Source: Adenanthera pavonina (lineage: Eukaryota; Streptophyta; Magnoliopsida; Fabales; Fabaceae). Taken from it: DNA of 64,000 nucleotides. The stretch lies in the NCBI GenBank assembly GCA_026686845.1, contig JAIVEN010000020.1, positions 1,453,501-1,517,500 on the forward strand, read 5' to 3'. Position numbers and translations under genes: made by a program. Each line of letters opens with the position of its first letter. Position 1 is the stretch's first letter. Below, piece after piece: positions 34,250 to 48,322 of the stretch. Under the pieces are notes generated by a model, which saw nothing but the letters and a program-made list of their open reading frames with translations, was not told the DNA's origin and made no database searches.

Positions 34250-37200
34250 TGTGATAACTCCAAGATTTTCACTATTTTTATCCCTCATACTTAGTGGTTT
34301 TGATAATTAATTTAAGCTAATTTTATATTTTTAGATGATTTTCATAATTTTAGCCGAATTTTGGATTTATGAGAATTTTGGGATAATTTTTAAAAATTAA
34401 GTTTTAAATTTAATTATTTTCTATTTTCCAAATTATTTCAAGAAATTAATTTTTTCTATTTTATTCTATTTAATAATCTCAATGATTATGGGTTATTAGT
34501 GCTTTAATTATGATTAAATAAATAATTAATAATTGACTCATATAGGGGTAAAATTATCAAAAAGTTTTAGAAATTTATTTTTAGTATTTTATTTCTTTTG
34601 TTTTTATCACTTTGAAACATAATTTTCTTTCAATTGAACTTTAACTTTATCCCATAATTAATTTAATTTCGTTAAACTAAAATTAAATATGTATTTATTT
34701 AATTGAGCACACAATCTATCTGATCTAATATTTTCTTGTAGATCATGATTTATGGAGATAAAAATTTTGAAGGGACATTTTGGATATCTGATTGGAGGAT
34801 TTTATGGAAAATTCATGTTCCCAACTTTCTTATTTTTTCTTATTTTTAGTTGCTCATTTGTATCTGGCTTTATTTTTACTTGGTTAACCTCACATTTCTT
34901 GCTCCAATTTTCATGAAGCAAACACATCCCTTACCTTCTTTTCTTTCTTATGCTTCAAAACCTTCCGTTCTAACCACCAGACGCCGCCTCTACCTCTTTT
35001 CTTATTTTCTTTGGATTTCTTTCGTTTTCCTCCATTTTCTCTTCCAGCCTTCCACCATTTTTGGCAACTCCCTGTTATGAGCATAAATCCAAGGGGAGAG
35101 CCCATTCCAAAAGACTAGTCTATTAGGTGGGAGAACCCCTTATTTTTATAAACCTCACTTCCTATGTGAGGCTCCCCGATGTGAGACTCATAACAATGCA
35201 CCTTCGTTTGAGAGTCAACGTCCTCGACGGCTCCACACCACAATACTTCACTCGGTGACACCTTACTCAACCTCCTTGTTGGTTGGAACCTTCCACCGAT
35301 CAAAATTGTTCGTGGGTAGCCCTCTCCATGATGTCAGTCTTCCAATGAAAACACCATTTGTTATGAATATAAATTCAAGGGGAGAACCTATCCCAAAAGA
35401 TTAGTCCATTAGGTAGAAGAACCCCTTATCTTTATAAACCTCACTTTCTATGTGAGACTCCCCGATGTGGGACTCATAACAATCCATTCATTCCCCACAG
35501 CATTTTCAGTCCTTTTCCTCCATTATAGTCTAAACAGTTCAACCTCCTCTTCTTTTATTCTCTCATTCACATTTTCAAAGCTATTTTTCACGGTTTTAGC
35601 TTCAAGCTTCTTTCCTCTTTGGTTTTCCTTCCTTTTTCATCACTTTCTTGCACTTCATTCTTCAAATTTCGTTAAGTTATTGTTTCCTCCATTTTGGACT
35701 GTGCAATGTTTACTTTAATGGTGGAGATTTTTGTTGTTATGGAGGAGTGAGTTGGTGGTTGTGATTTAGCACAACTTAGAGAGGATTTTGCAAGGGCTAT
35801 GGACCATAATGACACTTGAGCTTTAGATAATTATTTCTTTTCCCTTTTCCTTATCTTTTCATACTTGTCTTAGGCTAAATTAGGATAGGTTATTGAATAA
35901 TTTAGTTTGAGATTAATGTATGGATTCGTTGATTGTTCATGAAAGTACATTGATTGTATTTTGACCACTTGAGATTTTGAATTGAAAACTTTGTATGGTT
36001 GCTAATTATTAATTCAAGTTGTTAAACTTTTGGCCAATTGCATCTTGAATTGGGTTGCTTGAATTAATATTGTAGGTGATTAATTAGGTGATTTGGTTCT
36101 TGATTGAGTATTGGAATTGTTGAATTGATAATGATTGATGAGCTGTAATTTTTTTATTATTTATGGAATTATTGTGCAAATCATACACACTTAATTATTT
36201 GTCACATAATCTTGCATATTAAATGCTTGATGAAATGCTTAGGTGTGTTATCGTTTTTTATATTTTGTTTGACATTTTATATTTTGGATATAATGGTTTT
36301 AATATCATGTAACATTTAAATTATGTTAATTATTCAAGTTCAATCAATCATTTGAGTCCAAAACAAATTTTTCCCTCTCTAAGTTATAGCTAGATTATCA
36401 CTTCCATTACATTGCATTTTTTTATTCACTCATTTATCTCATTTTTGCACTAATTAGCTCTCTTTAATCAATTAGTATTTTCTTAGTTTAGTTATTAGTT
36501 AGAGTTTGACTTAACTTCTCATTTACATTTTCAAGTCACAAACCCCCCTCATAAAACTTGTAATTAGTAGTTTACATATAGGTTAAGGTCATTTGCATTG
36601 CATTTTCATTTATATAGTATTTAATTAGTTCTTACATTAATTCACTAATATTTTAGTTAGCAATTTAGTTCATTTTAGCTTTCATTTTCAGCTCATTTCA
36701 GTTGTGCATTTTAGTTATTAATTGTGGCCAATTCTAGTGCTATCATTCTCATTCATTTTCATCCATTTGCATTGACATTTCTCACTTTTCCATACATTTT
36801 CCATTCACTCAACCACACTTTCTTAACTAATGTTAGCCATTTAATTTTCATGTGCATATTTAGTTCATTTCATTTTACATTATAGATTACATTTAATTTA
36901 ATATATATTTAGGTAAATTTGGGATTAGAATAGTACATATCATACCATCCATACATTTATATTCTTATACACTTCCATACATGCATCCAAACCTCTTCTC
37001 ATATTAGTTTTGGTCTCTTTCTTAGTTTAGTTTTTATAGATTTATTTTGCATTTTAATTGCAATAACATAGTTTTAGTCTAACTTTTGCATATTTAAACC
37101 AAAAAAAAAATTCACATACATACTTGCACACTTTTTTTGCATTTTAGTTTTTACTTAATTTGCATCTTACTTTCTTAATTGTTTAATTTCTTTCCTAAGT

Positions 37201-37320
37201 ATAATTTAGTTACTCCAGTGTGAAACAACCTAAGTTTGTATCCTATACTATATTATTTTTTTAAATTTAGTTTTAAATTGGAATTCGTTACGATAAGGTC
37301 TTTCAAAATGCATCATCTTG
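34250..37320. other. AT-rich tract resembling LTR-retrotransposon noncoding sequence
   Basis: A TGTGATAACTCC start at 34250, typical of some Ty3 LTRs, opens a long noncoding A/T-rich tract rich in TTAGTT and CATTTT words (36200-37200). No gag-pol reading was found, and neither a right end nor a target duplication could be fixed. A TRIM-like element is inserted at 35073-35481. The ORF at 35452-35718 overlaps the TRIM and is not supported. Confidence 0.3.
35073..35481. mobile_element. TRIM-like element, 409 bp with two 123-bp terminal direct repeats
   Basis: Two direct repeats of equal length (35073-35195 and 35359-35481) each start TGTTATGA and end TCATAACA. They differ at about 13 positions. 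The 163-bp interior has no coding capacity. TG...CA-type termini, equal short repeats and tiny size match terminal-repeat retrotransposons in miniature. No 5-bp target duplication is visible (CTCCC versus ATCCA) and no clear primer-binding site, so it is old or rearranged. Confidence 0.75.
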
Positions 37321-37484
37321 TTATTGCCTTGAATATTGTACTCAATGAAAAAAAATAAAAATTTTCCCAAATTGAAATATTGATATTCCTTTGCTTAGCA
37401 TAATAACGCTAAAAATGGAATTAAAAAAATGGAGGCATCCAAAATTCTTATAATGCAATGCTTTCAGGTGTAAGATTAATATGT

Positions 37485-37524
<40 letters not shown>

Positions 37525-39658
37525 TATCATCCAAAAAAGTAATAAAAAAATATAATAATATAAATTAGGATTGAAAAATATCATAAGAAAAAAATAATAA
37601 TATATTGATGGAAGTATGACACACTTGAATATTTGGCTCTTGCAACCTCTAAACACAAATTTTACTGCTTTTTGTGTTATTCTTTGTTAAAAAGAAAACT
37701 TTTACTCCCCAATAGTACTACATCCATTTTCTTAACTATAATAGGCATTCAGGTTTTAATTCTTAGTTTGACTTCATGATAGACCAAAACGTGACTTCGA
37801 TCCAACAATGAATATAGACAAATTGGATAAGTTCAGTTAGTTCAAATGAAATTTGTAATCCTCAGTTCAAACCCCAAAGAAGTGACTACCACATTGATGC
37901 AATTTAATTTTATCAAAGGTTATCAGTAAAAAGAGAATGAAAATATGAAATTAAAAAAAAAAAAAATCAAATCACTTATTGGGAAAAATGGTGGGAATAA
38001 AATAATTTTAAGAGGCAAAATTACACAATAAAAATTACATGAGACATAAATAATCACACATACAAAATAACATATTAAAACAGCACATCTAATTACACTA
38101 CAATGAGCATAAATAAACCCTTAAACTCCATTATAGATCAACCGTAAAATGAAGAAAAAGCCGTATGAGCGAAGAGGTAAAGAATATAGGATATTTGAAT
38201 AAAAAAAGAACACTCGATCTGAAGTTCTCACTTCTTGTATCCACAAAATCATTGGCAATTGGATCTGTAGCCCAAAAATTTGTTGTTGAAAACTTGCAAT
38301 ATCAGAAGAACTTGTCAAAGCATTGTGTCATTAGTTTTTCATTGAGAGTGAGAAGTGAATTAATGTAAAAGTTATCAATGTGGAGACTAAGAAGTCAATT
38401 TGATATCAACATAAAAGCTGTTGTATAGGTGATAAGCAAAGAGAGAGAAAATCATGAGTAAATTTATTAAGAACCTTCTTGCTCTTATTATACTACTCGA
38501 AACACTCAAGGTCATGCCTTGAGCTTCATGTGAATAACGTAAAAAGTGAGGAAATTCATATTATGATTTGCAAGAACATAAAAAAAAAAGGATTTTGATG
38601 AGAATGATGCTTTCAAACAGTCACAACCACATTATATGACCTAGTCATGAGGAAATCCGAGAATACACCGGCTGTAAACACCATATAGAGCTCTTTTATT
38701 TGGCTTCCATCGAGTCATATTTGATGTGGATTCCACAAGGAACCTGTCTTAGGAACCCAAAAAATACGGAGGACAGTAACGTGGAAACTTAACTCAAACG
38801 GGTTGATCGAATTAGAACTTAATGAGAACCTGTCTCAGAGAACTCTAATTATAAGAAATGCCACAAGAGTAGATCACTCTCTTGATAAGTCAAGTGTATT
38901 ATAAAAAAACACGAAGAACTAATGAAGAACGCATATATAGAAAATATTCTAAAATGATTGATCTATTTAAATTATATGTAAAAAAAAAAAAGCCTATAAA
39001 TAGGCAAATATATATCAAGTAACTAGGAATACTTGTGACTCAAATAATCCTAATAAATCTAATAAATTCTAAAGAAAGGTCTAAAAATAAAAATAAAAAT
39101 ACTAAAGAAAATAATAAAAATAATATTCTAATACTAATACTATTACATATTCTTTAAAAATAAGGTTTATCTAATAGAGTTTAAAATAAACTAATTTAAA
39201 TCTAAAATTTGACCCCATGAAATACAAGTTGGAAACAACAAAATATCCTAATATAGTTTAAATCAAATTAAATTAAATCAAAACAAATTAAAACAAAAAC
39301 ATAACCCTAAATTAATATAAGTGAGATTTGTGATTTCAGTTTCTCTCTCCATTTAGGTTTAAAAAATATTATAATTTTCTTTGGGATATATGAGTACGTC
39401 ATTAATCTTGCATGACCCATTTTAGTATGTATTTGGATTCGATTATTTGACCCCTTCAAGTGTATATTAGCACCTTGAGTATTTAGTATGATGAAATATA
39501 CTCCAAAAAGAATTTCTAATATGTTGAATGGTTATCTTAACAATGGACTTCCCAAATCAAAATCCAACATATGAGTTAGATCATATAATGTGTTAATTGA
39601 GCCTTCCAAATTCACATCAATATTCCTTTGCACATTACACACATACCAAAGGTATATA
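37321..39658. other. Intergenic DNA with an (AC)n microsatellite
   Basis: A microsatellite lies at 37494-37522 (about 14 AC units, preceded by TATATA). Around 38745-38850 the phrase GAACCTGTCT recurs about 90 bp apart, perhaps part of a retroelement. No gene was recognised; the short ORFs at 38121-38368 overlap on both strands and look random. Confidence 0.4.
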
Positions 39659-42600
39659 TGTAATATCCCTATTTTTATGGGATACCATAAAAGTATGAAA
39701 AGATGGAAAAAGAAGTAAGATAGTGATGTTATATGCTTAATTCTTAAATGGAATCAATTTCTCATATGGTTCTTAGAAGAAATTATGCTTGGTCCTGAAT
39801 TGGAATAAATTTTCCATAAGATCTTTAGCATGAATTAATTTCATAACTGAGTCAAAAGGTAAGCAATATATCAGTTGAATGGAAACTTGTGTCGAGCTGA
39901 GTGCAGCAGTATAAATATTGGATAGCCGGGAGATCTAGGTTAAAAGATAGATAAATATGAAAGTATAATGAAAAGAATTATTTAAAAATTGATCTTTAGA
40001 GAAAATTATGAGGAAGTACTCGAAAGAATCAGTATTTACATTTTTTATCCGACTCAAGGGCAAAGCAATCATTTTCTAGGTTAGAAAATAAGATGAGAAA
40101 ATTGCATTTTAGCCTAGGAAGAAGAATTATTTGCAATTTAATCCTTAAAAGGACAGAATTAATTGTATTTAAATCCTTGGGAAGAATTACAAGAAAAGGC
40201 TCAAAAAAATTAAAAATTATAATTTTGCCTCGAGTTAATGCAATTTCGTAATTTTAAAAAATTACTGTCAAAATGGAGCTTGTGACAAGCCACACCCAAA
40301 TGAATACTGCTTTGAAGTTAATTAAGTTAGTATGAATTTATAATTGTCATTGGAAGTCAAAAGGCGATTATTATACTGAAAAAAGATTGTGAGCCCCACA
40401 AAATGTAGTACTAAGACACGAACAGTGTGTGAACTCTACCTAAATATATTTTGGGACAAGATAAAAAGTTTAATCCAAAACTAAATTTAGAATAATGTGG
40501 TACTAATAAAGTGACCAACTATGGCAAAAGTAATCAATCGGAATGGGTAAAATTTATCGGTAAATGTTATTTTGGACTAATAAAAATTTTGGAGCAACTT
40601 TTGACCAAATTACCCTCAATATGGAGAGAAGGATGCAGCTAGGACACTTTGGGAATTTAATTATTTCATTAAGTGAATTATTGCATAAATATTAACCAAG
40701 ATGGTTAACTAACTTGTGACCACTATTCACACATTACTTCTCTTTCCTCTAAATGTGTAGTTAAGTGACTAAAGCTCCCTCATTCCATTCATTTCATGCA
40801 TCCAAACAAGCTACAAGGGAGAGAGAAAGAAGCACAAAAACTTGAAGATAAAAGAGAGAGTAAGAAACAAAAGTTGAAAGCTCAAGAACTTGGGAGAGTT
40901 TCCGTGATCCTTGGGTTGTGTTTTCAAATATTTAAAGGTGTTATCATGGAGTTGTTTTCTTCCTCTTATCCACCATGATTTTCAGCCAAGCTATATGTAA
41001 AGTAAAGGAAGAATTTTCAATAACACAAGAGAAAGCTTAAACTAACAACCTAAAACATGAATCGACGGGTTGTTGGTTGTGTTTCAAAGAAAATCCTTTT
41101 CTGTCATTCTCTCATGATTTTTAGCCAGACCTAAGGTTGAGTTAGAGTTAGAATTTCATAATTATGACCCCAAAAATGGATTTCCTATGGTCCAAAACTT
41201 TAAGAACAAGTGTTGATGCAAAGGAAAATAAAAAGGAAAGCAAAGTGAAAGTTAAGGGTTTAGTGAGCATTTTGTAAAGCATGATCATGAACTAGAGGCT
41301 TATGTGCTTTAATGATGATATATCTAGGTTCAAGGAAGCTTGGGGAAGTGTTTGGAAGAGGCAAAGCTCAAACGAAGAGCAAAAGGAAGTATAAAGGTAG
41401 TATATTACCATTTTTGCCTTATGTTGTCTCATGATTTTGCAATGAAAGTGATGACTTGTCACTTATTTGTTTTCATATTTTATGATGTATATGAATGTTG
41501 GCTGAGTTGAATAAGGGGTGTTGTGACTTGAGATGTTTAGAATATAAAGAGAAAATCTGTCGAAATTTTTATGAAATTATTATAACATGTTAGGTTTTAA
41601 TGAAATTGTTTGATATTTCTATGAATGATATGATACTATGAATGCATAAATGGTTAATGTTACTGAGATTCTTTGAATCTCACCCTTCCAAATGACTAAC
41701 CATGTTTGGACAAGGACATGGAAGAATTCAAGGACAAAGCAAGAAGAATGAAGAAGATGATGAAGCATAACTTGTTTGAAGAAGTTATAGCATTTTATTA
41801 TGTAATTTTGTATAAAATAGTATATAAATGTATGAGACTGCCACTATTTGTTGGCATGTACCTTTAAGTCCTTTTGTAATGTTATATATGGAATTGGAGT
41901 CAAATATGATGATGTATACATGTTATTGAATTTGTTATACAAGGTTCATGAATGAAAAGCTAGTTCCGTCCCATTATCAGTAAACATGTTACTGTTTGGA
42001 TTAAATGTTGATAAATGTATGAATGTTATGCATTCTCTGAAAGTAGACAAGAGGATTTTAACATGGTTCAAATTGCATCTCAATTGGATGAGTGTGCAAA
42101 TTATTATTAATTTTTAAAGTTAGGGTTCAGAACAGGATAGAGTTGAAAAACTTTAAGTTTTGACCAAAGGTACTATATATTTTAAAAGGTAGTATAAAAT
42201 ATGTAGAGCTCCAAAAATTTAGTGGTTTGCATGTATGGAAAGCTCTTAGATTTAAGATGCCACTAGTTTGGAAGTAATTAAAGTTATATAAATAGAGATA
42301 TATAAGTTTTCCTGAAATTGTTCCAGAAAAAAGTTAAGTTCTGACTGTCAATGGTTTAAGTTTATACTATACCCTGTTCCAGTAGAATAAATGTACAAAA
42401 AAATATCTTTAGGAAGTAGACATATAGAGTTTTCTAACAACATAAAGTATGCATAGATTGGCTTAGAATAGAATGATATATGAATTTTTAAATTTAAGAC
42501 CAAATTTTTAGGATGAAAGAAAATGACCATATGAATAGTAAATTTTGTACTAAACATTGTAGCAATTGAGATGATTAAAGTTCTGTTTCATATTTTCTCT

Positions 42601-42839
42601 ATGTATAAAATGTTTTAAACTATTTTTTAGAAACTTGAATTATCCTATTCAATTTTTTTAGATTTAATTATAAATTCTCATAGTTCACCAGAGAAAAGGG
42701 ACTTGCTAAATAAATAGTAACTTAGAAAATTAAATTTTTTGTTTTAATCTCTTAAATGGTTTAAGCATGTAAAATTGTATAAATGGACTCTAATAAGATC
42801 TAAGTTATGAGAATTATGGTCTAAGGCTAAAGTGTTATA
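39659..42839 (+). mobile_element. Probable solo LTR, chromovirus (Tekay/Del) style, 3.2 kb
   Basis: The tract opens TGTAATATCCC and closes AAGTGTTATA. Chromovirus LTRs of this kind often begin TGTAACACCC and end GTGTTACA, so a C-to-T change would explain both ends. Flanking pentamers ATATA (39654-39658) and CTATA (42840-42844) match at 4 of 5. No coding frame of length was found; the 60-aa ORF at 40796 is not convincing. Boundaries are inferred. Confidence 0.5.
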
Positions 42840-45763
42840 CTATATAGTGAGATCTGAAAAACATAATAGCCCCATTTAAGAATTTAAAAGAATTAATATG
42901 GATTAAATATAGATTGAATATATAATCATCAAATTAATTGAATTTGGCACAAAAAGGCAAAACTGAAAAATGAATTAAATGGATATTAAAATAAAATTTT
43001 ATTTTTAATTGTAATTAACAATTCAAATAAAAAATCATAATTAAATAGTGCATTGACATCTATTTGCACATAGTTAATGATAGCCATATAAATATTTAAT
43101 TATACAAATTTGTAATAGTTTCTTTTAACCAATTCTTTTAATGGAATTTGCGGAATAGTTTGTTATGGGGAAATATGATAATATTTATCAATTAGTTAAT
43201 GATATAGATATTTTTATTTATTTAATATTTGATATAACTGTCAAATTTAAACAAAAAAGATTTGATCAAATATATCAACCATTCAATACTAAAATAATGC
43301 AATAATGCCAAACAATTACAATAATTTAAAATCAATCAAAATATACCTATTTATATGGGAAATGATTTTCCAAAAAGGAGATAACTGTAGTTTTAAATGG
43401 GATTAAAGAACTAGATATTAATGCATAAATTTCTGAAATAGCCATACATACAACATTATATACATCAGCTTCCACATAATCAATCAAGCATTATATTTTC
43501 TTTTCAAAAGTTCTTACTAATGTGGCTCCCTCGTTACTAATTATAAATATTTTTTGATCGAACTAATTACAAATATAAAGACAATATAATATAATATATT
43601 ATAATTAATTGATTTAAAAAAATTCTATAAGAAAAAGGTTATATATAATTATATTCAGCATATAAAACTTTCTAGGAGTCTTAAAAAAAAATATTAACAT
43701 TTTTTTCATTCACAGCTAATGTGTAAGAGATATAATAGATGTCCGCTGATCCATTTTTGTCTTAAAGGAAAAATAAAGTTACCCCATGTACTGTAATTGT
43801 TTCTTTCGTTTGGGCCTCTGAACGTAAGGGGATCTGCATCCCAAAATATCAGAGCAGATAGAATAATAAACCCTCATTTTGCTTAACCGTCCCATTCACC
43901 AATGAAACTAACGCTTTGCGTAAATTATTCACCTTTCCATTCAGATGTTAAAATGATGTTTTTCTATTTTTTTATTATAAAAGCATACACATTTTTAACT
44001 AAAAATATAATTATTAAAAGAAGTTGTAAACCTTCTACTTTAATATGATTTAATTTGCGTTAAAAATTTATTTTTAATTCGAAAATTTTATTATTTTTAT
44101 ATTACTTGCTATATTAAAAAATATAATAATATATATTTTAGTTAGCTTAAATATAACTATATATTATCTTGACGTAATTTTGGGGAAAAAAATCTTAATG
44201 TAAGAGATCCTTTGATTTTTTTTTTCCAAGACCCCTCCCAATTAGAATTGTAGTATTGTAACTTCTTATTTAAAGAACGAGAGTCTTTACCATCAAGTCA
44301 ACCAGTTACATCTTTTAATTTTAAAACAAAAAGAAAAGACGATATTTTAAATATATTTCTTAAAACAATAATATAACTTAGAATTTTTATTTTTTGAGTG
44401 ACTTTTGTGGGCCTTAATAGCAAGTAATCTCCGCGCCATTCATTAGTTTATTAACAAGGTCCAAAACGACTGTCCATATCTTTCCGTGTTATTAACTGCA
44501 TTTTATTGGACCCACCATATCTTTTTTTCACAAAAAACCTATTTTCTTAACTACCAATTTTGTAGTCTGAGAGTTTGTCAAAAAATGTTGTAGTCTGAGA
44601 AGTAACGTACTAAATAGCGACCAAAAGAGTCAAATCTATCAACCAAACTTTTTGTGGTGGAATCTTGTTTCCTACATCCCAATCTTAATCTAATTACATT
44701 GAAGGACCTAATGGAACTAATATTTATAATGTCGAAGACTCATTTAAAAATAGATGAGTCTTCTTTCCCAAAGTTTCAATCAACTTCTTCAATGAAGTTT
44801 GAAGGAAGAAAAAGAAATAAGAGGGTGGGAAGGTTATGAGATGAGAGAAAACAAATAAATGGACAAATTAGAATAAGGGTGCATTAGAAAATGGGGACGC
44901 TTTGTCTTTATAATGGATAAATAAGGTCCTTTAATTCTTAGAAATAGTTATTTTTGGGGCTAAATTTTAAAAATAAATTTTATTTTAAGGTATTTCATTA
45001 TAAATATTATTCAGTATAGATCCTTCAGTGTAATTTTTTTCCTTTATATTAAAAAGTTTTTTTCGGCCTGATAGATGAAAAAGTTAACATATGAATTTTT
45101 AACAAATAAATATAATATGCAGTAGTTTGTTTACAATTTTTTTAATTTTAAATTTTATTAAATATTGACAATAAATTTATTTAAAGATTTGTATGGGATA
45201 ATATTCTTAAAAACTTAAAAAATAAAATGTTTTAAATAATTAAAGTTGTTATTTTTATTCCCAACAAAAAAACCTGACACACTTTATTATAAAATTTATT
45301 ATATTATGTTGACACAGAATTAAATATTAGTCTCATAATATGCATTTCAACCCCTTAAATAAAGGTAATAGTATATTAAGTTATCATTATTGGTTTTTTT
45401 TTTACCCAAATCATTATATTGGTTTTTATCCAATAACAAGTTATATCTATTGGGTTAGATTTAAGTATGGTTGGCTGCTGCTACTAGATTAGCTTTCATA
45501 ATTGTTAGGTTTAAATAGGTAGCTCTCAAAAGTTTTTTTTTTTCTTCTATCCATAAGGCTCAAATCTTAAGACTTTATTTAAAAAATGTTGAATTTCTTA
45601 CCATTCAACTTAATCATTATTAGTACAAAATTCATCTATTAGTAACAAGAATCAAAATGCTTTTTGGTATATGAAATTTAGGTGAATTAAATTATCAAAA
45701 TTTGTGAGGGTTAAAAAAGGTCTTATAGTTTAAATAAAATTGATGGAAATATTTATAAATTAC
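42840..45763. other. AT-rich intergenic DNA, nothing recognised
   Basis: No gene, RNA or transposon end could be supported on either strand. Confidence 0.4.
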
Positions 45764-46690
45764 CAATGTTTTAAAAACCGGACCAGACGTCGAACCGAAA
45801 ATGTCACTGAGTCATGGTTTTTATGGTTCAACCAGTTAAACTGGTGGTCAAACCGGTGATGTAATAATTAAGTAAAAATAATATTATATATAATAATATA
45901 TGTATAAAAATAAAATATCAAATTGTTAAGAGAATAAATTTAAGTAATTTAAGTTCATAATAAGTTAAAAAACTCACATAGTAATAATATATGTTAAATT
46001 ATTGAAAATAATATTAAAATATTTTATCATGATAACACTACATAATCATAATATTATAAAATGAATATACTCTCTCCGTCCCCAATTATAGAAAAAACAA
46101 ATAATTACTTCCTCAGTATCAAGAAAAAAATAGTTTTGGTAGTTAAACTCATTGATTGTACTATAATTTTAATTCTTTTCCAGAATTACCCATATTAAAT
46201 GTCTAGAGTAAGACTAATTAATTATTAGTAATTATCAATACAACATTAATTACTGAAATGTGTAAAAGGAAAATGGTATTAATTATTCCACAAATTTTAT
46301 CTCTATCTCTTATATTTTGAAGAGTCTTAAAATTTTATTATAATTTGGGACGGAGGGAGTATAATACAATGAAAATTTTCATTTTTATAATTAGTAACTT
46401 TAGAATAAAAAAGGAAATAGTGTTTTATTCTCTAATAATTTTTATAATTAATATTTTTGGTAAAAAAATTAAATTTAAGTTAAATTTTACTTAATTTAAA
46501 AAACTGTCCGATTCTCTAAAAACCACTCTGGTTCCTAATTCAATTCTGATTTCCGGCTTAAAAACCAGTTCAAAGCAGTCCAATCTGATCCAACCCCTAA
46601 AATGGTTTAAAGCTGAAAATCGAGCCGTTCTTCATTCCAGGTGATGGTCCAACTGGTCCGACCATCCAATCTGATTTGATTTACTCACCA
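45764..46690. mobile_element. Decayed hAT-like MITE with CCGG/GGTT-rich ends
   Basis: The left end CAATGTTTTAAAAACCGGAC at 45764 resembles the left end of the hAT MITE at 50459 (CAATGTTGTCAAAACTGG). Subterminal GGTTCAACC and CCGGT words appear on the left and reversed words at 46500-46680. The right end is not clean, and no 8-bp duplication was confirmed. A Stowaway-like MITE (46070-46359) sits inside. Confidence 0.55.
46070..46359. mobile_element. Stowaway-like MITE, 290 bp
   Basis: The terminal inverted repeats are CTCTCTCCGTCCCCAATTAT and, on the right, ATAATTTGGGACGGAGGGAG. A TA duplication flanks it (46068-46069 and 46360-46361). These are the classic ends of plant Tc1/mariner-derived MITEs. 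It is nested in the older hAT-like MITE. Confidence 0.88.
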
Positions 46691-48135
46691 ACAAAATTGT
46701 GTATCAAAATAACAACATGATATAGTTTAGATATATAGATTGGACAAATCTTCATTAAAACAAAAAAATATTTGGGTTGCATGTGACGAGTGACAAAAAG
46801 CAATGAGCTTTGGTCGGATTGGATGTGGTCCCTTACATTTGTTTCCACAAAATCTTCCCACTTGTGGCTTGGGCCTAGGGCCCTTCAACTTTTAAAAAAA
46901 AATCTTCCCTCTAGTTTGTGCTTCCACAACCAAAGTGGCATCATTCATATAAGAAATTTGTTTTTAAGCCGTGTCAAGTAATAGTTGTAGTCTAAAGTCA
47001 ATGAACTTAATATGAAGGAAAGATCTAAAATTATTATTACTTTTAGTTAATCATTAATAGCATTGATTATGATAATTTTAGTTGAGATGCCCACAATTTC
47101 CTACTTATAAAGGGATTAAAATTTTTATGCGCCAACTTAAGGGAAAACAATTCCCATACCATCATGGGGCACAAGGGCATCCATATTCACGTTACTTAGA
47201 GCCTTACCAAGTGAAGAAAAACTAATCAAAGACTAATTAAGCTCCAATGAGCAAGCAACTCAAGTGAGAGTAAATCAGCAACACAATTTTCGTCACTGTT
47301 AACATGATAGACTTGTACAGCCCATTGCCTGTACGTAGGATTTGGGCATTGAACCTGAAAAAGATTCTTCATCCACTGCCTATTTATTTATTTATTTTTG
47401 TCACTTTTGATTTATTTAAAAGTATAAAAATGAGGAGATATCATGGTGTTTGAAATATGTTTAATTTTTATTTTATGATCTATATTTTCAAATTTCTATT
47501 TATATAAGCAATATCTACTCATAATCTGTTTAAATCTTAATATATATCGATCATATTATTTTCTTAACCAATATTCTTATATAAAGAAACTTTACTTTCA
47601 TTTTACCCCACATTTGTTGTTATATCTGGCTCTATTGATGAAATTAAATGTTAATCTTGTAATATACATTTCAAGACCTTAAATAATTTATTAAATTATC
47701 ATTTGTGATTATTTTTGTTCATAAATCATTATATTGGGTTTAAAACACTAATAATATACAAATAATATTAAAATTTAAAAATAATTAAATTTAGATCATG
47801 TAAAATTAAATCTAAATTATGATGATAGAAAAAACTGCACAATATGCAAAAAGTTTAGGTAAATTTTTGTGGAAATTTATGAAAGTTAAAGCAACAATTT
47901 AGAAGGTGATTAAAGAGATAACAAGATATATATTCATATTGATAAGAGGGTTCAAATTTATGTTCTTGTACGTGGAAATATGAGTCATATTTTGTGGAGA
48001 TATGAATTATATTTTTATCAACTTGATCAATTTTCATTTGTTGTTTTAGTTTTATGTGAAGAAGCAAACCATTTTGGTTGGATGTGGTCCTAATTAAAAA
48101 TGTATAATAGTTATCTATTTTTATTTTAAAAAGTA
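46691..48135. other. AT-rich intergenic DNA, nothing recognised
   Basis: No gene supported. The 120-aa minus frame at 47855-48217 is Asn/Ile/His-rich low-complexity translation of AT-rich DNA, and it runs into a MITE end. Confidence 0.4.
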
Positions 48136-48322
48136 CTCCCTCAGTCCAAAATATAATGTCTGTTAGAACATTTTTTTGATTTATAATACTATTTTCATTT
48201 CTAAATATAAAGAACAAATAACTAATTTATATATATCAATAAGTATAAAAGTAGTTGAAATTATTAAATGTGTTTAAAATTCAAATTAGTTTCTAAAAAT
48301 GTCCCGGGGGACAAAGGGAGAT
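48136..48322. repeat. Degenerate Stowaway-like MITE
   Basis: The left end CTCCCTCAGTCCAAAATATA follows TA at 48134-48135. The right end, around GTCCCGGGGGACAAAGGGAG at 48301-48320, is a damaged version of the usual GGGACGGAGGGAG. Length about 185 bp. Confidence 0.6.

Noticed and set aside
35452..35718. 88-aa Phe/Ser-rich ORF
   Set aside because: It starts inside the TRIM repeat and continues into T/C-rich DNA. No family was recognised.
40796..40978. 60-aa ORF with MHPNKLQGREKEAQKLEDKR
   Set aside because: Charged short frame in the leader-like part of a probable LTR; no gene evidence.
47855..48217. 120-aa minus-strand ORF
   Set aside because: Low-complexity translation of AT-rich DNA that crosses a MITE terminus.
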